Part shown: positions 23,672-31,263 of the stretch, in pieces
How positions within the stretch are numbered: position 1 is the stretch's first letter
Layout of the letters: each line of letters starts with the position of its first letter
Assembly: GCF_026544205.1 (NCBI RefSeq)
Contig: NZ_JALNUI010000012.1
Location: 1-64,000 of the forward strand
Length of the DNA: 64,000 nt
Reading direction: 5' to 3'
Origin: Curtobacterium sp. GC_Cur_3
Lineage (GTDB): Bacteria > Actinomycetota > Actinomycetes > Actinomycetales > Microbacteriaceae
Translations under genes and position numbers: made by a program
Notes under the pieces: generated by a model
What the model was told of the DNA's origin: nothing
What the model saw: the letters and a program-made list of their open reading frames with translations, nothing else
Databases searched by the model: none

Positions 23672-25090
23672 ATGTCGACCACCATCACCACCTGGCACCG
23701 CCGGTGCGTGGGTGACGTCCCGCGGCTGCTCCTCGCGGTCGCGGCGAGGACCGTGCTGTGGTCGGTCCTCCTCCTCGCCCTCTGGTCGAACCTGCCCGCA
23801 ATCCTCGGCTGGCACGTGACGACGGTGGTGTCGGGCTCGATGGCCCCGGCGATCCGGACGGGCGACGTCGTCGCGGCGATGCCCACCGGTCCGGACGCCG
23901 TCACACCCGGCCGTGTCCTGCTCGTCGAGGACCCCGACCACGACGACCGGCTCCGGCTGCACCGACTGCGCCGCGTCGAACCGGACGGGTCGCTCCGACT
24001 CCGCGGCGACGCCAACCCGGCGGTCGACCGGACGGCCGTGGCGCCCGACGCGGTGCTCGGCATCGGCGTGCTGCGGTTCCCGGGGGTCGGGCTGCCGCGC
24101 GTGTGGATCGCCGACGGCGCCTGGTCGAACCTGATCGCCGTCGGGCTCACAGCCGCCGGGTTGCTGCTGCTCGCCCGCCTCGACCGGCCGATCCTGGCGG
24201 GGGAACCGTGCCGGCGGTGCGGCACCCCGCGCTGGGACCTCCGCACGACGCCGATGCGACCCAGGGGCACGGGCACCGCGACCGCTCCAGCGGCGGTCCC
24301 CCTCGTCGCGGGCACCCTGGTGGTGCTGATCGGCCTCAGCACGGCGTTCTCCGGCGCCACGTTCTCGGGCACCACGACGACCAGGGCCGCGCTCGGCTCG
24401 AGCGAGTTCGGGTGCTTCCACCACGACCCGGCCGACGCGGTGCTCGCGTGGGACTTCGCGGAGAAGGACGGCACGCGGGTCGCCGACGTCAGCGGGCACG
24501 GCGCTGACGGCTTCTTCGCCAACGCCGGTGCCGTCCGGGTCGACGGCGACTGCGCGGCGAACCCGTCCGTCCAGCTCACCGCGGACGGCGCCGAGGGCTA
24601 CGCCGTGACCACGACACCGGTCGCAGCACCGAACGTCTTCACGATCTCGGCCTGGTTCCGCACGGACGTCGCCGGGGGGCGGGTGTTCGGGTTCGGGTCC
24701 GACCAGAGCCTGTCGTCGGCGTACCGCGACCGCCATCTGTTCATCGACACGGGCGGCCGACTCCGCTTCGGGACCGAGGAGTCGGGATCGCAGTTCAAGT
24801 TCGCCGTGACGTCAGCGGGACGCGTCGACGACGGGCAGTGGCACCACGCGGTCGGCACCTTCACGTCCGGGTCGATGGTGCTCTGGCTCGACGGCGAGCG
24901 TCAGGGCAGTCGCTCCGACGCCAGGAGCCTGCGCCAGTACGGCGGGTACTGGCGCGTCGGCCGACAGTCGCTCGACGGCTGGTCGGGCAGCGGGGCGTTC
25001 GCGTTCACCGGTGACGTCGACACGGTCCGCGTCCACGACCGGGTGCTCGACCCGGCAACGGTCGCAGCCGAGTACGCAGCGGGACGCTGA
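23672..25090 (+). CDS. SipW-type signal peptidase I fused to a LamG/concanavalin-like domain
   Basis: A 472-residue protein; ATG 23672 is preceded by GAGGAG. Residues about 18-45 are a membrane helix. The peptidase domain has the nucleophile Ser56 in VVSGSMAPAIRTGD, His97 in LRLHRL where bacterial peptidases have Lys, and Asp113 in RGDANP: the Ser-His-Asp set of the ER/archaeal SipW type. A second helix (about 142-158), a CxxC loop (EPCRRCGTPRW) and a third helix (about 208-228) follow. The third helix ends in AFSGATFSGTTTT, itself similar to a SipW substrate signal. Residues about 240-470 are a LamG-like beta-sandwich (FTISAWFRTD, GQWHHAVGTF, LWLDG). The usual SipW is under 200 residues, so the fusion is notable. 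Confidence 0.78.
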   Translation: MSTTITTWHRRCVGDVPRLLLAVAARTVLWSVLLLALWSNLPAILGWHVTTVVSGSMAPAIRTGDVVAAMPTGPDAVTPGRVLLVEDPDHDDRLRLHRLRRVEPDGSLRLRGDANPAVDRTAVAPDAVLGIGVLRFPGVGLPRVWIADGAWSNLIAVGLTAAGLLLLARLDRPILAGEPCRRCGTPRWDLRTTPMRPRGTGTATAPAAVPLVAGTLVVLIGLSTAFSGATFSGTTTTRAALGSSEFGCFHHDPADAVLAWDFAEKDGTRVADVSGHGADGFFANAGAVRVDGDCAANPSVQLTADGAEGYAVTTTPVAAPNVFTISAWFRTDVAGGRVFGFGSDQSLSSAYRDRHLFIDTGGRLRFGTEESGSQFKFAVTSAGRVDDGQWHHAVGTFTSGSMVLWLDGERQGSRSDARSLRQYGGYWRVGRQSLDGWSGSGAFAFTGDVDTVRVHDRVLDPATVAAEYAAGR

Positions 25091-25165
25091 ACGACCGAAC
25101 GCTGAACATCCGGACGTTGAGCGACCGGCCGCTCAACGACCGGCCGCTGCGCAACCAGCCGCCGG
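25076..25165. repeat. Six degenerate 15-bp tandem repeats overlapping the end of the SipW-LamG gene
   Basis: Consecutive 15-mers from 25076 to 25165 share the pattern x-CxxCCGxxCGCTGA (for example GCAGCGGGACGCTGA, ACGACCGAACGCTGA, ACATCCGGACGTTGA). The first contains the last codons and stop of the gene (AAGR then stop), and the next two carry an in-frame stop in the same place. It appears the gene's 3' end was amplified in tandem. Confidence 0.6.
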
Positions 25166-25171
25166 ACGGCG

Positions 25172-25414
25172 TCAGTGCGTCGACTGCTCCTCGCGGATGC
25201 GCGTCAGGATCTCGGACCGGAGCTGGTCCGGCGCGGTCTCCCGGCAGGCACGCTTGACGGTCTCCATCAGGACCACACCGACACGGTGCTCGGTCTGGCA
25301 GTCGACGCAGTCGTCCATGTGCTCGCGGATGTCCGCGGCGTCCTCGTGCCGCAGCTCGTCGTGCAGGAACTCCTCGAGCTCCGCCTTGGCCTTGGAGCAG
25401 TCGCAGCCGCTCAT
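25172..25414 (-). CDS. rsrA: Zinc-associated anti-sigma factor, RsrA/RshA type
   Basis: An 80-residue ZAS-family anti-sigma factor. The diagnostic His32-x3-Cys36-x2-Cys39 ([10 protein letters not shown]) and the N-terminal Cys4/Cys6 bind zinc. Oxidation to a disulfide releases the partner sigma factor, so this protein senses thiol-oxidative stress in the cytosol. Its start overlaps the stop of the sigma-factor gene by ATGA, the standard arrangement, so sigma and anti-sigma are made together and share the sigma-R-type promoter upstream. Its length matches RshA and is somewhat shorter than Streptomyces RsrA. Confidence 0.9.
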   Translation of the reverse strand: MSGCDCSKAKAELEEFLHDELRHEDAADIREHMDDCVDCQTEHRVGVVLMETVKRACRETAPDQLRSEILTRIREEQSTH

Positions 25415-26241
25415 CGCTCACCCTCTCGGTTCGTGCGGCTCGACGCCGCGGCAGTTCCTCGGCCTCGTCCGCGCATCGTCGCCGTCGACGCTGCATCCGG
25501 AACGACACCGGTCTCACGGGCATGGTCCGCCAGGAGCCCCCGCAGGAGTCGGCGTCCACGGTGGAGGCGGCTCATGACCGTCCCCACGGGGGTCTTCATG
25601 ATGTCGGCGATCTCCTGGTACGAGAAGCCCTCGACGTCAGCGAAGTAGACGGCCATCCGGAAGTCCTCGGGGATGGCCTGCAGGGCGTCCTTCACAGCGG
25701 AGGACGGCAGGTGGTCGATCGCGTCGGCCTCGGCGGACCGCGCGGAGACCGACTGGGTGACGCTCTCCGCGCCGCCGAGCTGCCAGTCCTCGAGCTCGTC
25801 GATGGTGCCCTGGTACGGGTTCCGCTGGTTCTTGCGGTACGTGTTGATGAACGTGTTCGTCAGGATCCGGTACAGCCAGGCCTTCAGGTTCGTGCCCTGC
25901 TTGAACTGGCGGAACGCGGCGAACGCCTTGACGAAGGTCTCCTGCACCAGGTCGGACGCGTCCGCGGGGTTGCGCGTCATGCGCATCGCGGCACCGTACA
26001 GCTGGTCCATGAACGGGAGTGCCTGGTCCTCGAAGAGCCGACGCAGTTCGGGGCTCGACACGGTCTTCGCGTCGACGACCTCTTCTTCGTCCTCCACAGC
26101 GTCGAGCTGGGCCTCGGTCTCCTCGACCAGGTCGTTCGGTGTCGCCTGCGGCTCGTCGGTCGTCATCGCCCGCCAGTCTAGGGCGAGCGTCGTCGACACG
26201 TCGGGCAGGCGCGTCCGCGTGGGTGCGAGTGCTGTCGCCAC
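25411..26241 (-). CDS. sigR: ECF sigma factor SigR/SigH
   Basis: A 276-residue thiol-stress sigma factor. Region 2 is recognised in [25 protein letters not shown] and the invariant [20 protein letters not shown]; region 4 in [42 protein letters not shown] 26241 is chosen because GGAGG sits four bases upstream and the sigma-R-type promoter fits a start just before it. A shorter form could begin at ATG 26166, echoing the two isoforms of Streptomyces sigma-R. The N-terminal acidic stretch ([16 protein letters not shown]) is longer than in mycobacterial SigH. With RsrA it forms the redox switch for thioredoxin and electrophile-defence genes. The mycobacterial name would be sigH. Confidence 0.92.
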   Translation of the reverse strand: MATALAPTRTRLPDVSTTLALDWRAMTTDEPQATPNDLVEETEAQLDAVEDEEEVVDAKTVSSPELRRLFEDQALPFMDQLYGAAMRMTRNPADASDLVQETFVKAFAAFRQFKQGTNLKAWLYRILTNTFINTYRKNQRNPYQGTIDELEDWQLGGAESVTQSVSARSAEADAIDHLPSSAVKDALQAIPEDFRMAVYFADVEGFSYQEIADIMKTPVGTVMSRLHRGRRLLRGLLADHARETGVVPDAASTATMRGRGRGTAAASSRTNREGER

Positions 26242-26272
26242 GGGTCCTCCACATCGTTTCAGTAGTCTTGTG

Positions 26273-26298
26273 AACCGATGGCAGACACGACGCATTCC
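26273..26298 (-). promoter_or_regulatory. Autoregulatory sigma-R-type promoter inside the start of aroA
   Basis: Reading the minus strand: GGAAT (26298-26294, preceded by G), exactly 18 bp, then GTT (26275-26273). This is the GGGAAT-N18-GTT consensus of sigma-R/sigma-H. It overlaps the first six codons of the divergent aroA. Transcription would start near 26265, 20-25 nt before the GTG of the sigma gene and upstream of its GGAGG. Confidence 0.72.
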
Positions 26299-27672
26299 CA
26301 GAGCCAGACCCCCAGCGGAGCGGGTCAGGACCCGTGGGTCGCGCCCGTCGCGAGCGGACCCCTGCGCGGCGACGTCTCGCTGCCCGGGTCGAAGTCGCTG
26401 ACGAACCGCGAACTCGTCCTCGCGGCCCTGGCCGACGGCCCCTCCACGATCCACCTGCCGCTGCACTCGCGGGACTCCGCCCTGATGGTCGAGGGGCTCC
26501 GCGCGCTCGGCGTCGGGATCGAGGAACTGCCGGGCACGAACCCCTACGGCCCCGACCTCCGCGTCACGCCGGCTGCGATGACCGGGGACGTCCGCGTCGA
26601 CTGCGGGCTCGCCGGCACCGTGATGCGCTTCCTGCCCCCGCTCGCCGCCCTCGCCGTCGGCCCGGTCGTCTTCGACGGTGACGAGGCAGCCCGCCGCCGC
26701 CCGATGCGCCCCGTCATCGACGCCCTGGTGCAGCTCGGCGTGGACGTCACCGACGACGGCGACGGCTCGCTCCCCTTCGCCTTCACCGGCACGGGCTCGG
26801 TCCGCGGCGGTGCGCTGTCGATCGACGCCTCGGCCTCGTCCCAGTTCGTGTCCGGCCTGCTGCTCTCGGCGCCCCGCTTCGACGAGGGCCTGCACCTCCG
26901 CCACGACGGCGAGCGCCTGCCGAGCCTCCCCCACATCGAGATGACGGTCGCCGCACTCCGCGCCCGCGGGGTCCGCGTCGACGAGCCCGCCGTCGGTGAG
27001 TGGGTCGTGCACCCAGGACCGATCGCCGCGGTCGACGTCACCATCGAACCCGACCTCTCGAACGCCGCGCCCTTCGCCGTCGCGGCGCTCGTCGCCGGGG
27101 GCACCGTCCGCATCCGCACCTGGCCCACCGCGACGACGCAGGTCGGTGCCGACCTCGAGACGCTCCTGCCCCTGTGGGGGGCGACCGTGGACCGTGACGG
27201 TGACGACCTGGTGTTCGGTGGCGGCGTCGGGATCCGCGGAGGAGCCTCCGTCCCGGGTGTCGACCTGGACCTGAGCCGCGGCGGCGAGCTGGCACCGGCA
27301 CTCGTCGCGCTGGCGGCGCTGGCCGCCGGACCCACGACGATCACCGGGATCGGCCACCTGCGGGGGCACGAGACGGACCGCCTGGCGGCGCTGGCTGCGG
27401 ACGTGAACCGGACGGGAGGCTCCGTGCACGAACTCGACGACGGCCTGCGGATCGAGCCGGCTCGCCTGCGGGGCGGTGGCTGGGCCGCGTACGAGGACCA
27501 CCGGATGGCGACCGCCGGCGCGATCGTCGGGCTGGTGACGCCGGGCATCGCGGTGGACGACATCGGGACGACGGCGAAGACGCTGCCGCAGTTCCCGGAG
27601 CTGTGGGCCGAACTCGTGGCGTCGGCGGCGCCGTCGTCATCGGCTTCGTCGTCGCCGGAGGTGTCCCGATGA
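26278..27672 (+). CDS. aroA: 3-phosphoshikimate 1-carboxyvinyltransferase (EPSP synthase)
   Basis: A 464-residue EPSP synthase joining shikimate-3-phosphate and phosphoenolpyruvate in aromatic amino-acid synthesis. Signature blocks are [13 protein letters not shown] (35-47), [16 protein letters not shown] (the PEP/glyphosate-site loop), [28 protein letters not shown] and the C-terminal [15 protein letters not shown]. The GLAGT..RP context is of the glyphosate-sensitive class, judged only by eye. The start is ATG 26278, nine bases after TAGTCT, so the transcript is nearly leaderless. Location next to sigR/rsrA and followed by rsgA is conserved in actinobacteria. The stop overlaps the rsgA start by ATGA. 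Confidence 0.93.
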   Translation: MADTTHSQSQTPSGAGQDPWVAPVASGPLRGDVSLPGSKSLTNRELVLAALADGPSTIHLPLHSRDSALMVEGLRALGVGIEELPGTNPYGPDLRVTPAAMTGDVRVDCGLAGTVMRFLPPLAALAVGPVVFDGDEAARRRPMRPVIDALVQLGVDVTDDGDGSLPFAFTGTGSVRGGALSIDASASSQFVSGLLLSAPRFDEGLHLRHDGERLPSLPHIEMTVAALRARGVRVDEPAVGEWVVHPGPIAAVDVTIEPDLSNAAPFAVAALVAGGTVRIRTWPTATTQVGADLETLLPLWGATVDRDGDDLVFGGGVGIRGGASVPGVDLDLSRGGELAPALVALAALAAGPTTITGIGHLRGHETDRLAALAADVNRTGGSVHELDDGLRIEPARLRGGGWAAYEDHRMATAGAIVGLVTPGIAVDDIGTTAKTLPQFPELWAELVASAAPSSSASSSPEVSR

Positions 27673-28727
27673 GCTGGTGGGACGACGGCGCCGGGTCCGA
27701 CGGCGACGAGGACGAGCCGTACGGGCAGTACGACGAGTCGAGCGTGCGGGTGCGCCCGAACCCGAAGGGCAACCGGCCGCGCACGAAGACGCGGCCCGCG
27801 TACGAGGACGCACCGACCGGCTGGGTGACGAACGTCGACCGCGGCCGCTTCGGCGTGCTCGTGACCGACGAGGACGGCGACCACGTCATCACGGCGACGA
27901 AGGCGCGGGAACTCGGGCGCAAGTCCGTCGTCACCGGCGACCACGTGTCGCTCACCGGGGACGTCTCGGGCGACGAGGGCTCCCTCGCGCGCATCGTGCG
28001 GGTGGCCGAGCGGACGACGCTGCTGCGCCGGAGCGCCGACGACTCGGACGAGGTCGAGCGCGTCATCGTCGCGAACGCCGACCAGATGCTCATCGTCGTC
28101 GCCGCGGCGGACCCCGAACCGCGCACCCGGCTCATCGACCGGTACCTCGTGGCGGCGTTCGACGCGGGCCTCGACCCCATCCTGTGCATCACGAAGACCG
28201 ACCTCGCCGACCCGACGGCGTTCCTGGCGCACTTCGCCTGCCTGGACCTGCGGATCGTGACGAGCCGTGCGGACGACTTCCCGCTCGACGACCTGCACGA
28301 GCTGCTCGACGGCAAGGTCACCGTGACCGTCGGGCACTCCGGTGTCGGCAAGTCCACGCTCGTGAACGCCCTGACCGGGTCAACACGGGCGATCGGCGTC
28401 GTGAACTCCGTCACCGGGCGGGGGCGGCACACGTCGTCGTCCTCGGTCGCGCTGCGCGTGCACGACGGCGGCTGGATCATCGACACCCCGGGCGTGCGGT
28501 CGTTCGGCCTCGGGCACGTGCAGCCCGAGAACGTGTTCCGCGCCTTCGCCTCCCACGCGATCCCGGTGCTGCCCCCGCGGGACGACATCCCGCTGCCGCA
28601 GGCCCACGACTGGGAGATCGTCGACCGGGTCGCCGCCGGGGAGCTCGGGCCGACGGGCATCGAGCGGCTCGACTCGTTCCGTGCGCTGCTGACGGGCATG
28701 GGCGCGCACGACCCCGGGTCCGACTAG
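27669..28727 (+). CDS. rsgA: Ribosome small-subunit-dependent GTPase RsgA
   Basis: A 352-residue circularly permuted GTPase that checks late 30S maturation. A charged N-terminal tail (1-45) precedes the OB fold (about 50-115). The permuted G domain then shows NADQMLIV, ITKTDLAD (G4), the P-loop VGHSGVGKSTLVNAL (221-235), the switch region VVNSVTGRGRHTSSSS, and WIIDTPGVRSFGL (G3). Many RsgA proteins end in a zinc knuckle with three Cys and one His; here the C-terminal part has no cysteine at all, so zinc is not bound there. It is translationally coupled to aroA. Confidence 0.92.
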   Translation: MSWWDDGAGSDGDEDEPYGQYDESSVRVRPNPKGNRPRTKTRPAYEDAPTGWVTNVDRGRFGVLVTDEDGDHVITATKARELGRKSVVTGDHVSLTGDVSGDEGSLARIVRVAERTTLLRRSADDSDEVERVIVANADQMLIVVAAADPEPRTRLIDRYLVAAFDAGLDPILCITKTDLADPTAFLAHFACLDLRIVTSRADDFPLDDLHELLDGKVTVTVGHSGVGKSTLVNALTGSTRAIGVVNSVTGRGRHTSSSSVALRVHDGGWIIDTPGVRSFGLGHVQPENVFRAFASHAIPVLPPRDDIPLPQAHDWEIVDRVAAGELGPTGIERLDSFRALLTGMGAHDPGSD

Positions 28728-28756
28728 CGCGGCCAGCGTGCGCTGGGCCCGGGCTT

Positions 28757-28820
28757 CGGTGAGATCGCACTTCGTGTCGGGTCGGCTGGGGCCGAGGCGA
28801 CACGGAGTGCGATCTCACCG
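28757..28820. repeat. Palindromic interspersed element, copy 3 (inverted)
   Basis: Arms at 28757-28779 and 28798-28820 (23 bp, one mismatch) around an 18-bp spacer. The spacer resembles the reverse complement of the spacer in copies 1 and 2, so this copy is inserted in the opposite orientation. It lies right after rsgA, in front of the gene that interrupts the rsgA-hisN order. Confidence 0.85.
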
Positions 28821-28854
28821 GACTGGTCGAGCCCCGCTGACCACTCGACGCCCG

Positions 28855-28883
28855 TCGACAACGGGCCGGAGCGGGCGTAGCAT
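28855..28883 (+). promoter_or_regulatory. Promoter of the YhgE/DUF3533-like membrane gene
   Basis: TCGACA (28855-28860) and TAGCAT (28878-28883) are separated by 17 bp. The GTG start at 28892 follows the -10 box by eight bases, so the mRNA is probably leaderless. Confidence 0.55.
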
Positions 28884-28891
28884 CGGCACAC

Positions 28892-29998
28892 GTGTCTGAA
28901 GTTGCAAAGTACAACTATGCCAAGAGCCTCCATGCCGCACCCCGGCCTCCCCACCGTGCGCCCGGGGTGCTCCGCCCCGCTGGCCTCGGCCGCACGCTGC
29001 TGACCTTCGCGACGCACATCCTGGTGCCGCTGTTCCTCGCGGCCGGCATGGGCCTGGCGTACCTCGGCGCCTTCCACGCCCCGACGCCGAGGGAGCTCCC
29101 CGTCGGCATCGTCGGCCAGGGCCCCACCACGCAGGTGTTCGCGCAGACGGTCACCGACCAGTCGGACGGTGCCCTCGTGGCCCACGTCGTGCCGACGACG
29201 GCCAGCGCCGAGCGCCAGGTGCGGACCCGAGACCTGGCAGCCGTGTACGCCGCGACCACGACGGGTGCCACGCTGTACGTGAGCACCGCCGCGTCCGAGA
29301 CCACCGCCACGGCGGCACAGAAGGTGTTCCTGCCGATCGCGTACGACCAGCACCTGCCCTTCCGCGTGGTCGACGTCGTGCCGACCGGCGACCAGGACAC
29401 CACGGGGCAGGGCCTGTTCTTCCTGCTCGTCGCCCTGAGCGTCGGCGGATACGCCTCGGCCATCGCGGTCGCGGCCTTCGCCACGCGGCTCGGCGCGGTC
29501 TGGACGGCGGTCGTCGGGCTCGTCACGGCCGGGGTGGTCGCGGGCATCGGCGTCGTCGTCGCCGGTCCGGTCTACGGCGTGGTCACGACGCACACGTGGC
29601 AGGTGTTCCTGTTCGCCTGGATGTACGACGCGGTCATCATCGGCCTCGGGATCGGTCTGCACCCGCTGCTGGGGCGTTGGACGACCCCGGTGCTGACGAT
29701 GCTGTTCGTGATGCTCAACTTCACGTCGTCCGGCGGGATCTTCCAGCCGGCGTTCCAGCCCGGGTTCTTCGCCGCGCTCCACACGTTCTGGAGCGGCGCC
29801 GCCTGGCTGCAGGCCGCGCAGGACCTGCAGTACTTCCCCGGTGCGTCCCTCGGTCGGAGCTCCCTGGTGCTGGCGCTCTGGCTCGCCGCGGCCGTGCTGC
29901 TCTGCGTCGTCGTGCACGGCCTGGTCGCCCGTCGGAGCCGCATCGCCCGCGAGCGCGAGGTCAGCCGGCTCGAGGAGGAGGAGGTCGTCGCGGCCTAG
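28892..29998 (+). CDS. YhgE/Pip or DUF3533-like membrane protein
   Basis: A 368-residue protein with one helix near the N-terminus (about 34-58), an extracytoplasmic domain of about 120 residues (LPVGIVGQGPTTQVFAQTVTD ... FRVVDVVPTGDQD), then five further helices (about 170-350). This plan, with VLMLNFTSSGGIFQPAFQPGFFAALH near the end, is that of the ABC-2-like YhgE/Pip and SNG1/DUF3533 families. Relatives include phage-receptor and type VII-linked proteins and yeast drug-resistance proteins, but no transport reaction is established. It separates rsgA from hisN, which are neighbours in many actinobacteria, and is flanked by a palindromic element. Confidence 0.7.
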   Translation: MSEVAKYNYAKSLHAAPRPPHRAPGVLRPAGLGRTLLTFATHILVPLFLAAGMGLAYLGAFHAPTPRELPVGIVGQGPTTQVFAQTVTDQSDGALVAHVVPTTASAERQVRTRDLAAVYAATTTGATLYVSTAASETTATAAQKVFLPIAYDQHLPFRVVDVVPTGDQDTTGQGLFFLLVALSVGGYASAIAVAAFATRLGAVWTAVVGLVTAGVVAGIGVVVAGPVYGVVTTHTWQVFLFAWMYDAVIIGLGIGLHPLLGRWTTPVLTMLFVMLNFTSSGGIFQPAFQPGFFAALHTFWSGAAWLQAAQDLQYFPGASLGRSSLVLALWLAAAVLLCVVVHGLVARRSRIAREREVSRLEEEEVVAA

Positions 29999-30005
29999 GT
30001 CCCGC

Positions 30006-30011
30006 TACGCT
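30006..30011 (+). promoter_or_regulatory. -10 box of hisN (leaderless)
   Basis: TACGCT ends six bases before the GTG start of hisN at 30018, so transcription should begin at the start codon itself. The gene is only 19 bp from the upstream gene and could also be read through from it. Confidence 0.5.
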
Positions 30012-30017
30012 CGTCCC

Positions 30018-30800
30018 GTGGACCTCAGCGCCGACCTCGACTTCGCCCGTTCCCTCGCGGACACCGCGGACGCGATCAGCCTCGAGCGCTTCAAGGCCGC
30101 CGACCTGCGCGTGTCGCGGAAGGCCGACAGCACCCACGTCACCGACGCCGACCAGGCGGTCGAACGGGCGCTGCGCGAGCGGATCGCCGCCGAGCGGCCC
30201 GACGACGCCTTCCTCGGCGAGGAGACCACCGCGGACACCGGTGCCGACGCCCGCAGCGAGGGACACCGCCAGTGGGTGGTCGACCCGATCGACGGCACCG
30301 CGAACTACCTCCGTGGCGTCCCGGTCTGGGCCACCCTCATCGCGCTCGCGGTGGACGGCCGACCGGTGCTCGGCGTCGTCAGTGCCCCGGCGCTCGGCAA
30401 GCGCTGGTGGGCAGCGGAGGGGCTCGGCGCGCACGCGTTCGACGGCCCCCTGCACGTGTCCGGCGTCGCGGACCTGGCGGACGCGAGCCTGAGCTACAAC
30501 AGCATCCAGCAGTGGGACGAGGACGACCGGCTCGAGCCGCTCATCACGCTGTCCCGAGCGGTGTGGCGGACGCGGGCCTACGGCGACATGTGGTCCTACA
30601 TGATGGTGGCGGAGGGCATCCTCGACGTCGCCGGCGAGCCGGACCTCAAGCCGTGGGACATGGCGGCCCTCGTGCCCATCGTCGAGGAAGCGGGCGGCCG
30701 GTTCACCTCGCTCGACGGCGATCCCGGCCCCTGGCACGGCAGCGCGCTCGCCACGAACGGCCTGGTGCACGACGCCGTGGTGGAGATCATCCGCCGCTGA
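30018..30800 (+). CDS. hisN: Histidinol-phosphatase, inositol-monophosphatase-like type
   Basis: A 260-residue IMPase-superfamily phosphatase. Metal ligands are Glu68/Glu69 in LGEET, the DPIDGTANYLRG block (Asp89, Asp92) and the late Asp in EPDLKPWDMAALVPIVEEAGG. In actinobacteria this clade carries out the histidinol-phosphate dephosphorylation step of histidine synthesis. Its position in the sigR-aroA-rsgA-hisN neighbourhood supports that over a general inositol phosphatase. GTG 30018 was chosen because it gives the family length and follows a -10 box by six bases. Confidence 0.85.
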   Translation: MDLSADLDFARSLADTADAISLERFKAADLRVSRKADSTHVTDADQAVERALRERIAAERPDDAFLGEETTADTGADARSEGHRQWVVDPIDGTANYLRGVPVWATLIALAVDGRPVLGVVSAPALGKRWWAAEGLGAHAFDGPLHVSGVADLADASLSYNSIQQWDEDDRLEPLITLSRAVWRTRAYGDMWSYMMVAEGILDVAGEPDLKPWDMAALVPIVEEAGGRFTSLDGDPGPWHGSALATNGLVHDAVVEIIRR

Positions 30801-30820
30801 GCCGGACTGGTCCGCACCCA

Positions 30821-30840
30821 GGGGGACAGATCTGTCCCCC
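30821..30840. terminator. 20-bp perfect palindrome after hisN
   Basis: GGGGGACAGATCTGTCCCCC, 20 bp beyond the hisN stop codon. It can fold into a compact hairpin and probably ends the hisN transcript, although no T-run follows. An operator for the downstream regulator gene is the alternative. Confidence 0.55.
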
Positions 30841-31068
30841 GTTCTGACCCCCGGAACGCCCGATGTGCCCCCCACGAGGGGGTCGGCACCCCCCGTACTG
30901 GGGTGATCGATCGTCACATCGGACTGCGCGCATCGGCTGTCACGTGGGATCACTGAGATAGGTTCGTGGACAGACGGCAGGCCGTTCGACGCCTCAGGAT
31001 CCCTAGTCCCGGAGCAGAGACCAGCCCGTCGTGTTCGTCAGATACCCAACCCGAAGGGTGAGAAGACG
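30841..31068. other. Intergenic leader before the LuxR-type ATPase locus
   Basis: No gene is seen here. The distance from hisN to the next certain gene (31264) is 463 bases. A patch of C/G runs (30850-30905) is followed by a region that should hold the promoter; GATAGGTT at 30957-30964 is the only -10-like sequence I can point to. Confidence 0.4.
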
Positions 31069-31260
31069 ATGAATTCATCGTTCCCGAGCGAGATCGAGTG
31101 CACCCTCACTCGACCGCATTCCAACCACGATCTGCCCGGCGCCACCCTGATGGCCGCCACACGTCTGAGCTCCGTCGGGGGCACCACCCCCGTCCTGGCT
31201 CGGTCCGCCTCCGTGCGCTCTGACCGCTGGTCCGCCTCCGGTACCGGAGGCCGGTGAGTC
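31069..31260 (+). CDS. Possible 62-aa small protein ahead of the LuxR-type regulator
   Basis: An ATG with GAAGGGTGAG upstream opens a 62-codon frame that ends a few bases before the start of the large regulator. The product (MNSSFPSEIECTLTRP ... WSASGTGGR) is Ser/Thr/Arg-rich with no recognised motif or membrane segment. The good ribosome-binding site and tight spacing favour a translated leader or small protein; the composition does not. I rate it as uncertain. Confidence 0.35.
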
Positions 31261-31263
31261 CTG

